Source: Episyrphus balteatus
Taxonomy: Eukaryota > Arthropoda > Insecta > Diptera > Syrphidae
DNA length: 64,000 nucleotides
Direction: 5' to 3'
Assembly (NCBI RefSeq): GCF_945859705.1
Contig: NC_079134.1
Location: 40,562,576-40,626,575 of the forward strand
Below, piece by piece: positions 23,570 to 35,978 of the stretch (position 1 is its first letter; each line of letters starts with the position of its first letter). The notes under the pieces are model-generated. The model did no database searches, had not been told where the DNA came from, and saw nothing but the letters and a program-made list of their open reading frames with translations. The translations under genes and the position numbers were made by a program.

Positions 23570-24310
23570 TGTCGTCGTCGTAAGCGTGCGTCGTCGTCCT
23601 GATATCAAAAAAAAAAATCAAAATTAAAATTCAAACACTGTTACTGCTGACGGATTGTCTCTCTCTCTCGGGTACACTTGATTGAATTTTTTTTTTTTTT
23701 CAACGAAATTAATTTAATTTTAATCCTTTCGCTCTGAAATTAAACAAACAAAATATTCAACTTTTAATACGAAGCTCTATTTTGTATATACAAAAAATAA
23801 ATAAAATGCAACTGGTTGGTGTGAGAAAAACGTCCAACTAACAATTGGGTCGCGTCACATTGAGAGCTGTCCACTGTCTAATTTTCTATAAAAGTCTAAC
23901 AGACAGATGTGAAATTCTACTCTCGCATAGTCTCAACGTCTCAAAACCTTCTACTACGTCTCTCTCATTTAGTTAAGCATCGTTGTTGTCGTGTCGTCGT
24001 CGTCGTAATCGTAATTCATAATACAAAACGAGGGATGAAAAAGTGTATAGAGTCTACAAGTTATATTGAGAGAGGACAAATTTTCCACCCACATGTATTA
24101 TTTTCGTATGCCTTATTAGGCTCACACTGGATTACGAATCACGAAACATTTCACTCCGTTTTAACGCTTATAATAATAATCAACATTAAAGAGAGATACA
24201 TTCATATGAACATTCACACGTCACACGTCATCCGCCCGCCAACTTAAAATATGTATGAATACATTTGACTATATAGACAGGAACTAGAACCAGAAGCCAT
24301 ATTTTTGGTG
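23570..24310 (-). promoter_or_regulatory. Candidate cdc14 leader and promoter region
   Basis: Directly upstream of the start codon the sequence departs from AT-rich filler. It has GAC/GTC triplet runs (23570-23598 and 23991-24010), a TCTCTCTCTC run (GAGA-factor type, about 23658), and at about 24316-24326 the minus-strand word TGGTCACACCA. This differs at one base from the Drosophila core-promoter Motif 1 (YGGTCACACTR). No transcription start can be fixed. A T-rich tract and CAG at about 23602 could instead be a splice acceptor for a more distant leader exon. Confidence 0.3.
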
Positions 24311-24499
24311 TGACCATTCTATTGTTTATTTGTTGTTTTTCAGTATTATTTTGCTATTATTAGTTTATTTCAAAGGGTATTCACTTCACTACTTGTGTGA
24401 TGGTTAAGTTTTTAAAAGAGAATTTTTTGTAAGATAGCTACAGAAGATTTTTAAACAATTATAAATTTGTACACACATATTTTGATAAGCCATCAGTGT

Positions 24500-25090
24500 G
24501 GCTAGAGAATTTCTCGGCGTTACACCAGAAAACAATTTGACTTTACATACAATTTCTAAAAAGAATCGATTTCGAAAAAAAAGACTTCTATGGATCGAAA
24601 CTTATATAATTAATGTTTTTCTCTTGGATGTCATAACCAAAACTGAACCAAATTGCAGAAATGGGATTATACTACCATTACCAGCTTTTAAATACAAAAA
24701 GAATCATCAAAATCGGTTCACTCAGTCGTAAGTTTTGATGTAACAAACATAAACAAAAATACAGACAAATTGAAAACCTCTTCCTTCTTGGAAAAGTGAT
24801 TGTTTACTGGTTTTCGTAAATGGCATGATTGAAAAAAAGACGAAAATAATCATTTTTATCAAAAGACAAAACCGACTTCCATGGGTTTTATGGTTTTTCT
24901 AATAGTTTCTATGGCCAGAACTGAACGAAATTGAAATGGGACCACATTGCAGCCACCAGCTTTCTAATACAAGAAAAAGAACTATCAAAATTGGTTCACT
25001 CAGGCCAAAGTTATGAGGTAACTAACACAAAAAAAAAAAAAAATACAGACGAATTGAATACCTCCTCCTTTTTTGGAAGTCGATAAAAAA
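24500..25090 (+). repeat. Tandem dimer of a dispersed repeat, about 275-bp spacing
   Basis: Two successive copies share AACTGAAC(C/G)AAATTG, then TCA(T/A)AAT(T/C)GGTTCACTCAG-type words, a stretch about TAACAAACA...ACAGAC(A/G)AATTGAA, and an ending CCTC(T/C)TCC with GGAAAAGT/GGAAGTCG. Corresponding points at 24641 and 24916 are 275 bp apart. The class is not clear; it is non-coding. Confidence 0.5.
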
Positions 25091-25186
25091 AGGAATTTGG
25101 GCGATGGATCCTGTCTGTTGTTCTCTGACAAACTCTGATGTCTGATATCTTTCAAAGTTATTTCAATTTAATAAAAAGTGTCAAAG

Positions 25187-26138
25187 TAATTGAGGAGGTG
25201 ATTTCCAAAACCAGCTATCTGACCTGAAGGTAGTTTTGAGTAAAATGCCAAAAACCTTTACTTCGTAATACAGAAGATATAGAGCAAAATAATCTTCTAC
25301 AAATTTATTCTTTACGAAATTTTAATAAAATTAAAGTTTTCAAAATAAATATATCTTAAGTCTTTTAATGAAAATTCCTTATTAAAAAGTCGGTATATCT
25401 GCTTTTGGAAGTATTATTGAATTATGTCTTCTTTTGCAGGTAAAATCACGATTTTTTTTTTATTTTTTGTAAATACACCTTTATCAATATCAGTATTTTA
25501 GTTTATAACAAGAAACATAAATACATTTTTATAAATGAAATTGAATTAAAATGCGTTTCTGGATCGCACGTACTTCCTCTTGTAATTTGGAGTGTCTATT
25601 TTGGTTATTTGAATGGCTCTATATTTCATTTTTTTCAAATGATAAGAAATAACATTCTGCAAATTTTGAAAAAAAAATTGGTACGAAATAAGCTAAAAAA
25701 TAAGTCAATTTTCGCGAAAAACCACAACGCCATTTCCATTATCCAAATTTTTGAGAAAAACTAAAAACACAGATTCTTAATATTATTTACTAAAACCCTT
25801 AACTACACAAAATTTTATTAAGATCGTTAGACCGTTTAGGTCCTACCACGGTGTACAGATGGACGGACGGAACTAAGTAATGACGAAAACTGAAGAGGCC
25901 TTATTGGAAAGAACATTTTGCGTAGGCCATTTTGGAAAAAACATTTGGTGTTCAATAGGCTGTTTTAGAAATAAATTCGTTTTTTGACATTGAATAACTA
26001 TCTCTGTGTGCTGTTTAGAAAATTATTTTTGATTGAATCAGACGCGCGTTGAAAAGACCTAAAAAATGACATGCATATCTCATTTCCCGATTTTTTTCCG
26101 ATAGCTGGTTTTGGAAATAAGCTCCTCAATTTTTATTT
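25187..26138. mobile_element. Inverted-repeat element, about 950 bp, containing a family-B-like stretch
   Basis: The left arm near 25189-25226 (AATTGAGGAGGTGATTTCCA, then AAACCAGCTATC) is the inverse of the right arm near 26101-26137 (GATAGCTGGTTTTGGAAATA, then AGCTCCTCAATT). The interior at about 25553-25903 resembles HINE-like family B (GATCGCACGTACTTCCTCTT near its start; ATGGACGGACGGAA near its end). No target duplication or transposase was recognised. Confidence 0.55.
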
Positions 26139-26969
26139 AAAAACTAAGAAAAATGTTTCGTTTGAAAAATCAATTTTTTTGAAAACGGATTAATGAATCT
26201 TCTTCCAACTTTGTTTATTATTTTTTTTTTCAATGGGTATATTCTTTAAATTTTTGAAAATCATTTTGATTAACAAAAAATTAATTTTTTTAAATCGACT
26301 TCTACGATTTTCAAATAAAATATCCGAAAATTCCTTGTATGCAGATCTTCACACACACTTTTGAGCGGCTTATTAGGTTCAGCATTTAGAGCATTTAAAC
26401 GACAAAAAAAAAAAGAATTTTATAACTTCTTAAAAAGCCTTCGAAAAATTTGCACTGAATGCATTTTAACAGTTTTCTCAATCAATAGAGGCAAATGTAG
26501 AACTGTCAATCTACAGGGTGATTTAGCAATGTGTAAAAATGGGGGTCTATTCTACCCTGTTTAGACAATTTTCTAAATAAAATCACTTAATTGAAAAAAA
26601 AAATTATTTTAAATCAACCTCCTCTTTTATCTTGTTTTTAAAAAAAGTTGTTTTATGTTAAGTTAGTTTTTGAAAAATTAATTTTAAAAATAAAAATAAA
26701 AAAATAATTTTTGTTGATAAATTTATTTATGAAACATATCCTTTCTTCTATATTTTTTTTAACATTCAGAGTTGTATGAAGATGCAATAAAGTGACACAG
26801 TATTAGATTAAACGCAAATTAACCCTTTTTTCCATTGATAAGGCCTGAAAACTAGCCTGTGAATTTTGTCTTACTATGTCTGGGGTGCCCACCGTCGATA
26901 TGGATTCTAGCATTAAGGGCCTTGGCAATAAAATAGCAAACAACTATACCTACATTTTTACATTATAAT

Positions 26970-27634
26970 TACAGTGACCATCCGTCCCGGTTTACCAGGG
27001 ACTGTCCCGTATTTCTATAGCTTGTCCCGGGTTTTTATTTAAGAAACCCGGGACGTATAAGTGTCCCGTATTTTGAAATTTGCCCCGTGATTGTCCCGTA
27101 TTTGCAAATTCACTGATTTTTTTATTCAAAATTTTAATTACATTGTAAGGAAAACAGTGGTTTGTTTTTCTAATTTTCCGGGGATAAAATCATTAGCTTA
27201 AAAAGCTACTCTAGAAAAAAAATTTTTGTTCGAATAATGAACAACATATGGAAAAGTTAAGAACCCAGCTAAATTTCAAAACTTTTAAAGGCATGTTAAA
27301 AGTCGAATTAAAGATTACACAACTTCAAAATCGTTTTAAATTAAACTAAAATGTTAAAAATCAGCTGTCACGATTTTGATAAAGAATTTATTTTCAACAG
27401 TACTTATTACAAAACCGTTTTTTTTTTTAAATTTTGATTTCCTTGTAAACGACTTAAATGATTTCAACGAAAATGTTCCATTAAATCCATTTAAGAAATC
27501 TAGACCTCAAAATTAGGAATAATTATGAAAAGTCATTTTTTAAAAAATATATAAATTTAGTCAATATTTTCAAAACGATGCAACGAATTTTTCATCCGTC
27601 CCGGGTTTTTGCTCCTAAAAATATGGTCATCGTA
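26970..27634 (+). mobile_element. hAT-type non-autonomous element C, copy 2
   Basis: A 665-bp element with ends TACAGTGACCAT...ATGGTCATCGTA (imperfect inverted repeats), flanked by a perfect 8-bp duplication ATTATAAT (26962-26969 and 27635-27642). The left 150 bases carry at least six GTCCCG words, including GTCCCGGG and GTCCCGTAT, and GTCCCGGG recurs near the right end (27599). No open transposase frame. It is homologous to 15606-16488. Confidence 0.82.
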
Positions 27635-28179
27635 ATTATAATGGAGTTTTTTTTTAACTTCAATTTAAAATGGATAATATTATTTTTTTTTTTAATTTAA
27701 GTGTGGTTCAAATATATTGTTAAAAAAAAAATATGGACAATCGACGGTGTTAAAAAAAATTATAAAAATAAATTAAATAAAATTAATTTCTGGTTTGTAT
27801 TAAAAATTGAATTACATCACATACTAAATTTAAAGAAAAATATCAAGTTGATACTTTTGACCTTCACTGTAATTATTTACATCAACTTTACATCATTCAT
27901 TTAATCATTTTTAAATATCAATGAATAATATTCTTAACTCCATTTAAGTTATTTTCAAGAAAATTTAAGCAATAAAACTTGTTATCTAAAAATAGATAAA
28001 CCTACCAGCACTTTTAAATAATATTCTTTTAAAAAAAAATTGTAACCCATTACATGAGTTGAGTGGAGTGAAGACAAAAAAATTAATATAGGGAAGAAGA
28101 CAATAAACATAAACAAAAGCAACGCACACACACATCCACATCAATTTGAATATAAGATGAAAAATAAAAGAGGAAAAAC

Positions 28180-28260
28180 CGTTTTATCGGTTGCATTCAA
28201 CAACGACGACGACGAACGGTGCTGTGTGACCCGGTAGATTGTAAATCAATAAAAACAAAA
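28180..28260 (-). promoter_or_regulatory. Possible distal promoter
   Basis: On the minus strand the word GGGTCACACAG (a two-mismatch match to core-promoter Motif 1) is followed by GTTCGTCGTCGTCGTTGTTG, similar to the triplet runs near the cdc14 start codon. It is a small GC-richer island in AT-rich, repeat-poor DNA. It could be an alternative cdc14 first exon or chance. Confidence 0.18.
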
Positions 28261-29160
28261 GATAGAACACAAGAACAACAAAAATATGGAACGGTAGTCA
28301 AGATAAGAAAACAATAATGAAATGAGGAAGAGTTGTTTTCTTTTTTTATTTTTTTTAACAAAATAAATGAAAATTTTAAAATAACTTACAAATCAATTTA
28401 AGCTACAAGTTAATTGTATATTTTTTATATTTATAGATCAGAAAATAAGGATAACTTTTTAAATAACTCCTTGACATTTTTATGAACAATCAGTTTAATG
28501 AGTTTATTCATGAAAAGACAATGTACGTCACAAAATAATAAAATTCATCATGTTTTTGACCTGGAATTGCGATGTAGGTAATGTGTTGTTAAAATAAGTA
28601 CTTATTTATTTCTTATTACAATAAATAAATGTGGTAAAATTGAGCAGTTTTAATTATTGTTAAGTCATATTTTTGTCTTTTTTTTTCGTTTTCGAATTTA
28701 AAGGATGAATCGATAAAGTAAAATATGAATTAAACTTAAAAAACAAAAAAAAAAACAAAAAAATTAAATAAAGTTGAAAAATTACTACCGTAATTCTTTT
28801 ATTGAGCTTAAAGAGTTCAAATAAAACAGGGATTTCGAAAAAATTTATTTTTTTTGAGTGGAATACTGCTTCTTTTTTTTTTGTATAAGAGAAGACTATT
28901 AGAACCGAAAAAAGGAAAGAAATGGTATACCCTCGTTGATGAAAATTCGCAATTTTTATTTAACGCAGAATCCAAGAATTTTAAAAGTTTGTGAAACAAG
29001 GAAAATATGTGATAAGTACCAAAATATCATATTACATTTGATGTCAAATAGGACACCAGCGCAGCGGTAATATGTTTTTATCAAAAACAAATTATGTATC
29101 TAAACAAAAACAACATACATAGGTATCGGACAAAATGAGAGCATCCCCAAAAACCCATAT

Positions 29161-30374
29161 AAATAAAATGCACGACTGGGTCGCACGAACTTGCTCTTAG
29201 AGTTCAAGTTGATTAAATTTTTAAGACTTTTTATATAGAAACTTGGGAAATGTTGGTATATAAAAAACAAAAAAATATAAAATTAATTTTTCAAAAAAAT
29301 AAAACAATATCTGAAATCAAATCGCCCCACAAAACAAGTATGCAGTTTTATTTGATATATAAAGGTTCATTTTTAGAAAAAAAATTTTCAAAATCGTTAG
29401 AGCCGTTTTTTAAAAAACTAATTTTTTATAAATAATTTTTTGAAAAAAAAGTTTAAAAATAAAATTGGTATGCCATTTTGTAGAAATCACTAATCAACAT
29501 CTAAAAACAAAATTTCAAAAAAATTCAATGTCCCGTTTTCAAAAAATTGATTTTTCAAAAAAAAATTTTCAAAATTTTTTTAAAAATCCAAAAATTATTT
29601 TTTTCAAAATTTTATTTTTGGCTTATGTTTAAATTATATAAAATTTCGTTGAAATACAATAAGTAGTTTTGCAGAAAATTCGATTTGAAAAAAAGCGGTC
29701 CTATGGCAGGTACCGTTAATAATGATTTTCAAAAAAAAATTTTTTCTTCGAAAGATAGACCTTGTTAAAAAACTAACACTTGAATTTTTTTAACAAAATC
29801 GTTGGAGCCGTTTTTGTGAAATAAAACTTTTCCGAAATTTTTGTATGACAGGTACCGTTATTTTTGGTCCAAAAATATTAATTCCAAAAAACCCTCTGGA
29901 GAGCCTCCAAAAACTGCTACATAGCAAGTTTGGAGTCAATCGGTCCATCCGTTTAGGCTCTAGTTACTTATACAGACAGACAGACAGACAGACTGACAGA
30001 CTGACAGACTGACAGACTGACAGACTGACAGACTGACAGACTGACAGACTGACAGACTGACAGACTGACAGACTGACAGACTGACAGACTGACAGACTGA
30101 CAGACTGACAGACTGACAGACTGACAGACTGACAGACTGACAGACTGACAGACTGACAGACTGACAGACTGACAGACTGACAGACTGACAGACTGACAGA
30201 CTGACAGACTGACAGACTGACAGACTGACAGACAGACGGACAGACGGACTTCCGGGACCCACTTTTTTGGCATTGTCTATCATCGTAATGTCATGGAAAA
30301 ATGTTATCTCAACTTTTTTTTTTTGTACGAATGCATAACTTGATATGTATATAGTACCTATATCGCAAGTAAAA
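29161..30374 (+). mobile_element. HINE/mini-me-like family A, copy 2 (microsatellite-expanded)
   Basis: Best copy for describing family A. It starts AAATAAAATGCACGACTGGG with a small GAC-TGG-GTC hairpin. It continues with AT-rich DNA containing TGGTATGCCATTTTGTAGAA and GGCAGGTACCGTTAATAATG, then a GTCY-type tract (CAGA/CTGA units), GGACTTCCGGGACCCACTTT and CATCGTAATGTCATGGAAAA. It ends near CGCAAGTAAAA, where ACTTG...CAAGT can form a terminal hairpin. No coding capacity. A GTCY microsatellite, terminal hairpin and high copy number are the marks of dipteran mini-me/DINE-1 elements, which are Helitron-related. The assignment is by architecture, not by alignment. In this copy the tract is hugely expanded (29973-30246). 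Confidence 0.75.
29973..30246. repeat. Microsatellite array, about 30 copies of an 8-mer (CAGACTGA)
   Basis: Nearly perfect tandem CAGACTGA units run from about 29989 to 30229, flanked by GACA/GACG tetramers. Other family A copies have only 4-12 tetramer units at the same place, so the expansion happened in this copy. The long frames across it encode only repeat Ser/Val/Cys/Leu/Gln peptides and are not genes. Confidence 0.95.
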
Positions 30375-31101
30375 AGGGAACTATAAGCATATTTGCTGAG
30401 TACTCAGGCGCAAATGGAAATCTCTAGACGGTTAATTTTATGTGATGCAGCTAGTCTAGTCGTAACTCAGTCAAATGTAAGCGACGTTCTTCGAGATATG
30501 CATGGTTAAACTTCTGCAGGCCATTTAGGAATCAATTTAGAGATTCAAATGATACGATAACGATTTTTTTTTATTCGTTCAGGAGAAGACGCACGTATAG
30601 AAAAGTGGTGCCAAAAATGTGATACTTGTGTGGGACTTAGAAAGCGCAATGTAGCAATGAATTGTTAAACTACTTTATACAAATATACAATGAAAATGTT
30701 CTTTAGTAAAATACCACCTTCTTCTTTGTCAGGACGAGGTGATGACTTCGTGTTCTTTTTTTTGGTAAAGAGTAAGATAAAGTAATGAGTGATCGTGTCT
30801 CCCAATTAAAAATGGATTTTATCGTCAATAGTGGCATGTTTTTTTTATCCTACCGAGATTATAAACTGATAACAATAAAAAAAAAAAAAACAAAAAAATC
30901 ACAGCGTTTGGTAATAATTACCAAAAACAATAAGCGTATAAAACAACTGGCATTTTGAAACTCGTTTTCCAGAGGGATCACATGGTTGGATTTTGTTCTA
31001 TTTTGATTATGTTACATAAATCAATTCCAAAACTTTCTGTTGCAATTTCTTCATGTCATTATGTCCATATTGACTGGGCTTATTACTCTGGCAAACACGC
31101 A
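30375..31101. other. No gene or repeat recognised
   Basis: AT-rich, partly less repetitive DNA between two HINE-like copies. No coding frame, RNA gene or structured repeat was found. Confidence 0.5.
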
Positions 31102-31490
31102 AAATAAAATGCATGTCTGAGTCGAACTTTTTTGCTCTTGTAGTTCAAAGTACTTTTATGTGAGTTAACATTAAGATTAAAAGAACTGTCATTATAAAAC
31201 TGACAAAATTTTGTTTTAAAAAAATTGAAAAATTACATTTTTACGTTATATGAGTTTTAAGAAAAAAAAGAAAAATACAGTTTTATTGGAATTTCTTTAA
31301 ATATTACGTGAACAAAGTTTTATCAAAGTCGTTAAATCCGTTTTCGAAAAAAAAAATGCAAATTTTGTATGGGAGGTACCTACACTTTCTATGCGAGATA
31401 TAGAAAAAAATATGAAAAACAATTTTCAAAATTCCATAAAAATCATCTGTACCAAACATTTTGACATCAACTTTAGATTTCTCGAAGGTG
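31102..31490 (+). mobile_element. HINE-like family B, truncated copy
   Basis: Begins AAATAAAATGCATGTCTGAG and shares GTAGTTCAAAG(T/C)ACTTTTATG and CCATAAAAATCATCTGTACC with the fuller family B copy at 39625-40213. It stops before the microsatellite-like and 3' hairpin parts. Confidence 0.6.
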
Positions 31491-33179
31491 AAAACAGATA
31501 TTGAAAAGATTTAAACAAGTTTTAAAAGCAGATATTTAGCTCTTTTAGAAACTGTCACAAATTTATGCAAAACATAACGCCTCGCTCAAAGACATGACCT
31601 CAAAAACTGTTAAAAAACGATATTTCTAACACACGACAATTTCTAACGGGAATATTTAAAACAAAAATGATGTAATAGAATTTTTCGGACTTTGGACTCG
31701 GATTAAGCACACTAAACGTATTGAGAAAAGTTAGTTTTGATTTTTGTTTCAAAAAATTTAATTATGTTGGCTTCTATTATTTTTCTTTTAATTTTAATTT
31801 CATAAATTGTTCTCTAAAATTAATAGCTTAAAAGTTTTTCAATTTGTTAACTTGTTACTTATTTTTTCTATTCCTATCATTTACATACAAACATAAAACA
31901 ATAAATCTTCAAAAACTTAGGTGCTAGTATTTATGCTAAACATTTGTATGGGCTCGCCACACTGTGCGTTTATTGAAATTTTAATATCAAATGTAATAAC
32001 TTATGTAATAAAAAGAAATATGCTTTAAGAAACATAAGCTTTTTAATAAAAAATATGAATAAATTGTTATTTTATTCCTTTATTTCTTTTTTGGCTAAAA
32101 GATTTAAAACAATTAATTTAATTTTTTTAACCCCTAAACTGGACACCATAGAACGCAAATGCTTTTGCTGTCCCCTGGAATAATTTATATTTTCAGTTAA
32201 CAACTTTAGCAGCTATGACTTTTTCTAGTGATTTATGTTTGTGTGTTTCCTTTTTTGTTTTCCCTGTGGTTTACCAAAAATGTTGCAATTTGTATCTATT
32301 TTCGTCCACTCACTCTATTCCGAGCTACATTTATGTAGGTAATTCCAATTGAACTATTAAATGTTAAAATATATCAAACTATAAAACATGTAATAAAATC
32401 AACACTAATCAAATTAGGTTATTGATAATGTTTATTAATTTTTTCGCAAAAGCACCCAAACAAAAACTACAAAACATTTACATGCAAAAATGTTCTTTCA
32501 TTTGAATTCCATGCTATAAATATTGTCGATAAAATACTTAGAATATTCGTTTAACAGCAATAGCCCAGAAGCAGCAGTAATATAGCGTGCCAAATTATAT
32601 GGGAAATAATTCCTCTTCTTCAACTCAACCATCATTCTTTGGTAACGTTTAACCTATACAAATATAGCGCAGACACCTTTGGGCATAAATTATACTTTTT
32701 GACTATAAATAAATTGCCCTTTTGGTAACAGGTAGCTTCTAATGTGGTTATATGTCAAATGGCTTGCTTGCTAAATTTTGTTTAACATTGTTAGTAGCGT
32801 GTCTATTTTCTAAAACTAAACTATAGAACTTAACTCTTTTCTGTTCTTTTAAAGGAATTTCTTTATCTAGAACAAAATCAAATAGATTGAGAAAATGGCA
32901 ATTCAAATGAGTATATTTGAATGTTTTGGTTTTTTTTTTACTGTTGAGTTTGTAAATTTATTTTATTTTTAAAACATTATCTGATTAAAATAGTGTTTTA
33001 GAAAGTATGTTCTTGAGGTGAGAGACTTTTGCAAACACAAGTTTAAATATCAATAAAAAAGAATAGGACGTTCCTTTCGAAATAGCCAAAAAGGGTTTCA
33101 TACTTTTAAGAGGGATTAAATAAGCAGTATCGAAAAAAAATTTTAAATCAATTTTTTGAATGCATTTGTTTTCCATTAC
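31491..33179. other. No gene or repeat recognised
   Basis: AT-rich intergenic or intronic DNA. A CGCCACACTGTGCG word at about 31954 is reminiscent of promoter Motif 1 sequences but has no other support. Confidence 0.45.
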
Positions 33180-33427
33180 AAATTTAGAAAAAAAAAAACA
33201 TTTATTGCAAATAAAAAATTTTTGCATTCAAAAAATATTTATTGCCACTGAAAAAAATTTGCATTAAAAAAATTTACTGCAACTGAAAAATATTTGCATT
33301 CGAAAAAAAATATTTGTTGCAAATTAAAACAATTTGCATTCAAAAAAATGTTGTTGGAAATGAAAAATTTTACTAATATAAAAAAAAAATATTTAGGTAA
33401 TGCACAATTTTGCATTGAATATTTTTG
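33180..33427. repeat. Foldback-like E element, left subterminal array
   Basis: Irregular tandem units containing TTTGCATT and TTATTGCAACTGAAAAAT (about 40 bp each). The same words occur, partly inverted, at 37265-37570 on the far side of the E body, so the two arrays may be the ends of one foldback-like element. Confidence 0.5.
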
Positions 33428-34234
33428 AAGTGAAAACTTCTTTAGTATCCTAGTGATTTAAACAAGATGAAACGAAAACGCGACATGAACATTCAACTTG
33501 TTATAACTTTTTTATTTTAATAGATAGATGAATGAAAATTTGTACTGTAGATAGGTAATTAATTAAATCTTATATATAAAAGAGAGTTCGTTAAGTGTGT
33601 GTGGCCGATAAACTCGCGTTTGGCTGCTCCAATTTTGGTAAATTTTTTTTTGTTTGAAAGGTAAGAAGATGGTTTGTATCAAAAAAAAATTATACTTTTT
33701 CTACCATCTTTACATAGCTGTCAATTTGTACGACGGAAAAAAACACTCTCGCTTTTTAAAAATTTTAACTGAGCTTAATTTGTAAGCAAATTTATTAAGA
33801 CAGGCTTTCAAAATAATGATAATCGTTTCAAGCCTGATTCTGAGTAAAATAAATATTTTTCAACAATATTCAAAGGAACTTATCGTGGTAAGTAGTAAAA
33901 ATATTAACTAAGACAGAGTTTCAAAATAAAAACCGTTTTTTTTTTTTGAAGTGGGACTTTGAAAGAACTTATAGTTTTAATCAAAGGATTTTGCCGAGGT
34001 AAAAGTGATTTCCGAGAATCGCTTAAAGCAAAGTGAGTATAGTGTATTTACCCTTGCTGTTTTGCAATGAATTTTTATGCGTACAGGTTAATGGTTCGCA
34101 GAAATGAACTAAACCAGATTTTGTTATTTCGTAGATTTTTTCATCAATGTGTTGTGGATTGAGAAAGAACGGGATTCTCTAAATCAATACCACATATTTT
34201 TAAAGATTTAAAACTGCTGTTGATAATTCAAAGG

Positions 34235-34475
34235 CGAAGAAGTTTTGACTCATCGAATTCCAATGATTCCGTCAGATTTCCCATTTGATTTAAAGCATCT
34301 TCTGTTTTAAATCTTTAAAAATACATATGTGGTACATATTGATTTTTCTGTTTTTTCCCATGGACAACTTTATATGTTGGCTGTTCGCGTGTAGGAAAAC
34401 CATCTGGTCAATTTATACCTATATGCAAAAGATATAAAAACAAAAAATGTTGTATATCAAAAAGCATTGCAATAA
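34235..34475 (+). pseudogene. Helitron helicase remnant (C-terminal end)
   Basis: Two frame-shifted pieces resemble the end of Helitron Rep-helicase proteins. The first is RIPMIPSDFPFDLKHLLF, like the conserved I-P-x-I-P-S/T-D-x-P-F stretch. The second is LYVGCSRVGKPSGQF, the final PIF1-like helicase motif, and in a shifted frame it continues LYAKDIKTKNVVYQKALQ to a stop at 34475. The segment between the two pieces, where T-I-N-K-x-Q-G-Q should be, is deleted or scrambled. Clearly dead. Confidence 0.75.
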
Positions 34476-34910
34476 ATTGGTTAATGTTCTACAATGGAAT
34501 GGGAGCGGAATCCCGATTTTCAATATCGCGTTTTCTAAAATCCCAAAAAAAAGGTTTAAAATCCCGTTTTCAAAGTACTGTTTTTTTAATCCCGCTTATA
34601 AAAATCCTGTTTAAGCAAAATCCCGTCTCTGGAAATCCCGCTTTTTAAAACAACGTTTATACAGCAAATCCCAATTCATAACTGCTACTCAATATGGTAC
34701 ACTATCAGTATTACCTATAGGTTCCTCAAATCGAAAAAAAGAAAAAAAAAAATTCAATGGAAAATTTGGTAGGTAAATATTTTTTTTAATAAAGCTAATG
34801 TAAGGTCAAGTAGTCAAAATTGTAAAAAAAAATTTGTATGAAAACTACATATAGTAGAGAGAAGCTGACATAAATCTGTGAATAGATAACCGCTTACTCT
34901 TTTTACCTGC

Positions 34911-35978
34911 TCTATAGGGCAAGGATTGGTTTCGTGTCAAAAAAAATAAAATGCACGACTGGGTCGCACGAACTTGCTCTTAGTGTTAAAGTTGCTTAAA
35001 TTTTTAAGACTTTATAGGTATAGAAATTTGGAAAAAAAATTAAATTCGTTTTTTAAAAAAATAAAATAAAATCTAAAATTGAATTGCCCTCCAAAACAAG
35101 TATGCAGTTTTGATTTATATATTAACATGCATTTTTAGAAAAAAAATTTTCAAATTCGTTAGAGCCGTTTTTAAAAAAAATAATTTTTTATAAATAATTT
35201 TTTGGAAAAAAAGTTTTAAAATAAAATTGGTATGCCATTTTGTAGAAATCACTAATCAACATCTAAAAACAAAAGTTCAAAAAAATTCAATGTCCCGTTT
35301 TCGAAAATTTGATTTTTCAAAAAAAAATTTTCAAATTTTTTTTAAAAATCCAAAAATTATTTTTTTGGAAATTTTATTTTTGGTTTATACTTAAATTATA
35401 TAAATGCTTCTTCACAAAAAGTTCCGTTGAAATCGAATAATCAGTTTCGGAGATAATCGGATTTGAAAAAAACCGTTCTATGGCAGGTACCGTTAATAAT
35501 GATTTTCAAAAAAAAATTTTTTCATTGGAAGATAAACCTTAGCTTAAAACTAACATTTGAATTTTTTAAACAAAATCGTTGGAGCCGTTTTCGAGATATT
35601 TCAATTTTACTTAAATCGGTATATGACATGTACCGTTATTTTTGGTCCAAAAAAATTAATTCCAAAAACCCCTCTGGAGAGTCGACAAATAACGCTACAT
35701 ACCAAGTTTGACGTTAATCGGTCCATCCGTTTAGGCTGTAGCTCCTTATACAGACAGACAGACAGACAGACTGACAGACAGACAGACAGACGGACTTCCG
35801 GGACCCACTTTTTTGGCATTGTCTACCATCGTAATGTCATGGAAAAATGTTATCTCAACTTTTTTTTTTGTACGAATGCATAACTTGATATATAGTACCT
35901 ATATCGCAAGTAAAAATTGGAGGTTTTAATCAAAACCAACATTACGATGATGGAGAAGTCTGAAAAAGTGGGTCTCGC
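34911..35978 (-). mobile_element. HINE-like family B fragment, split by a family A copy
   Basis: Minus-strand 3' end of family B: 34911-34943 (ACCTGCTCTATAGGGCAAGG, then TTGGTTTCGTGTC) and 35917-35978 (GGAGGTTTTAATCAAAACCA, then ATTACGATGATGGAGAA). In the B copy at 39625-40213 these two parts are contiguous, so family A (34944-35916) inserted into the A-run between them. Confidence 0.75.
34944..35916 (+). mobile_element. HINE/mini-me-like family A, copy 3
   Basis: Complete family A copy, AAATAAAATGCACGACTGGG to CGCAAGTAAAA, with a short GACA tetramer tract (about 35753-35790). It is the innermost layer of the nest. Confidence 0.8.

Noticed and set aside
15606..27634. Two similar sequences as LTRs of one retrotransposon
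   Set aside because: The copies have hAT-type ends, and one has its own 8-bp duplication; no gag or pol lies between them.
29960..30283. Long Ser/Val/Cys/Leu repeat proteins
   Set aside because: They are translations of a (CAGACTGA)n microsatellite, open in several frames only because the 8-mer lacks stops.
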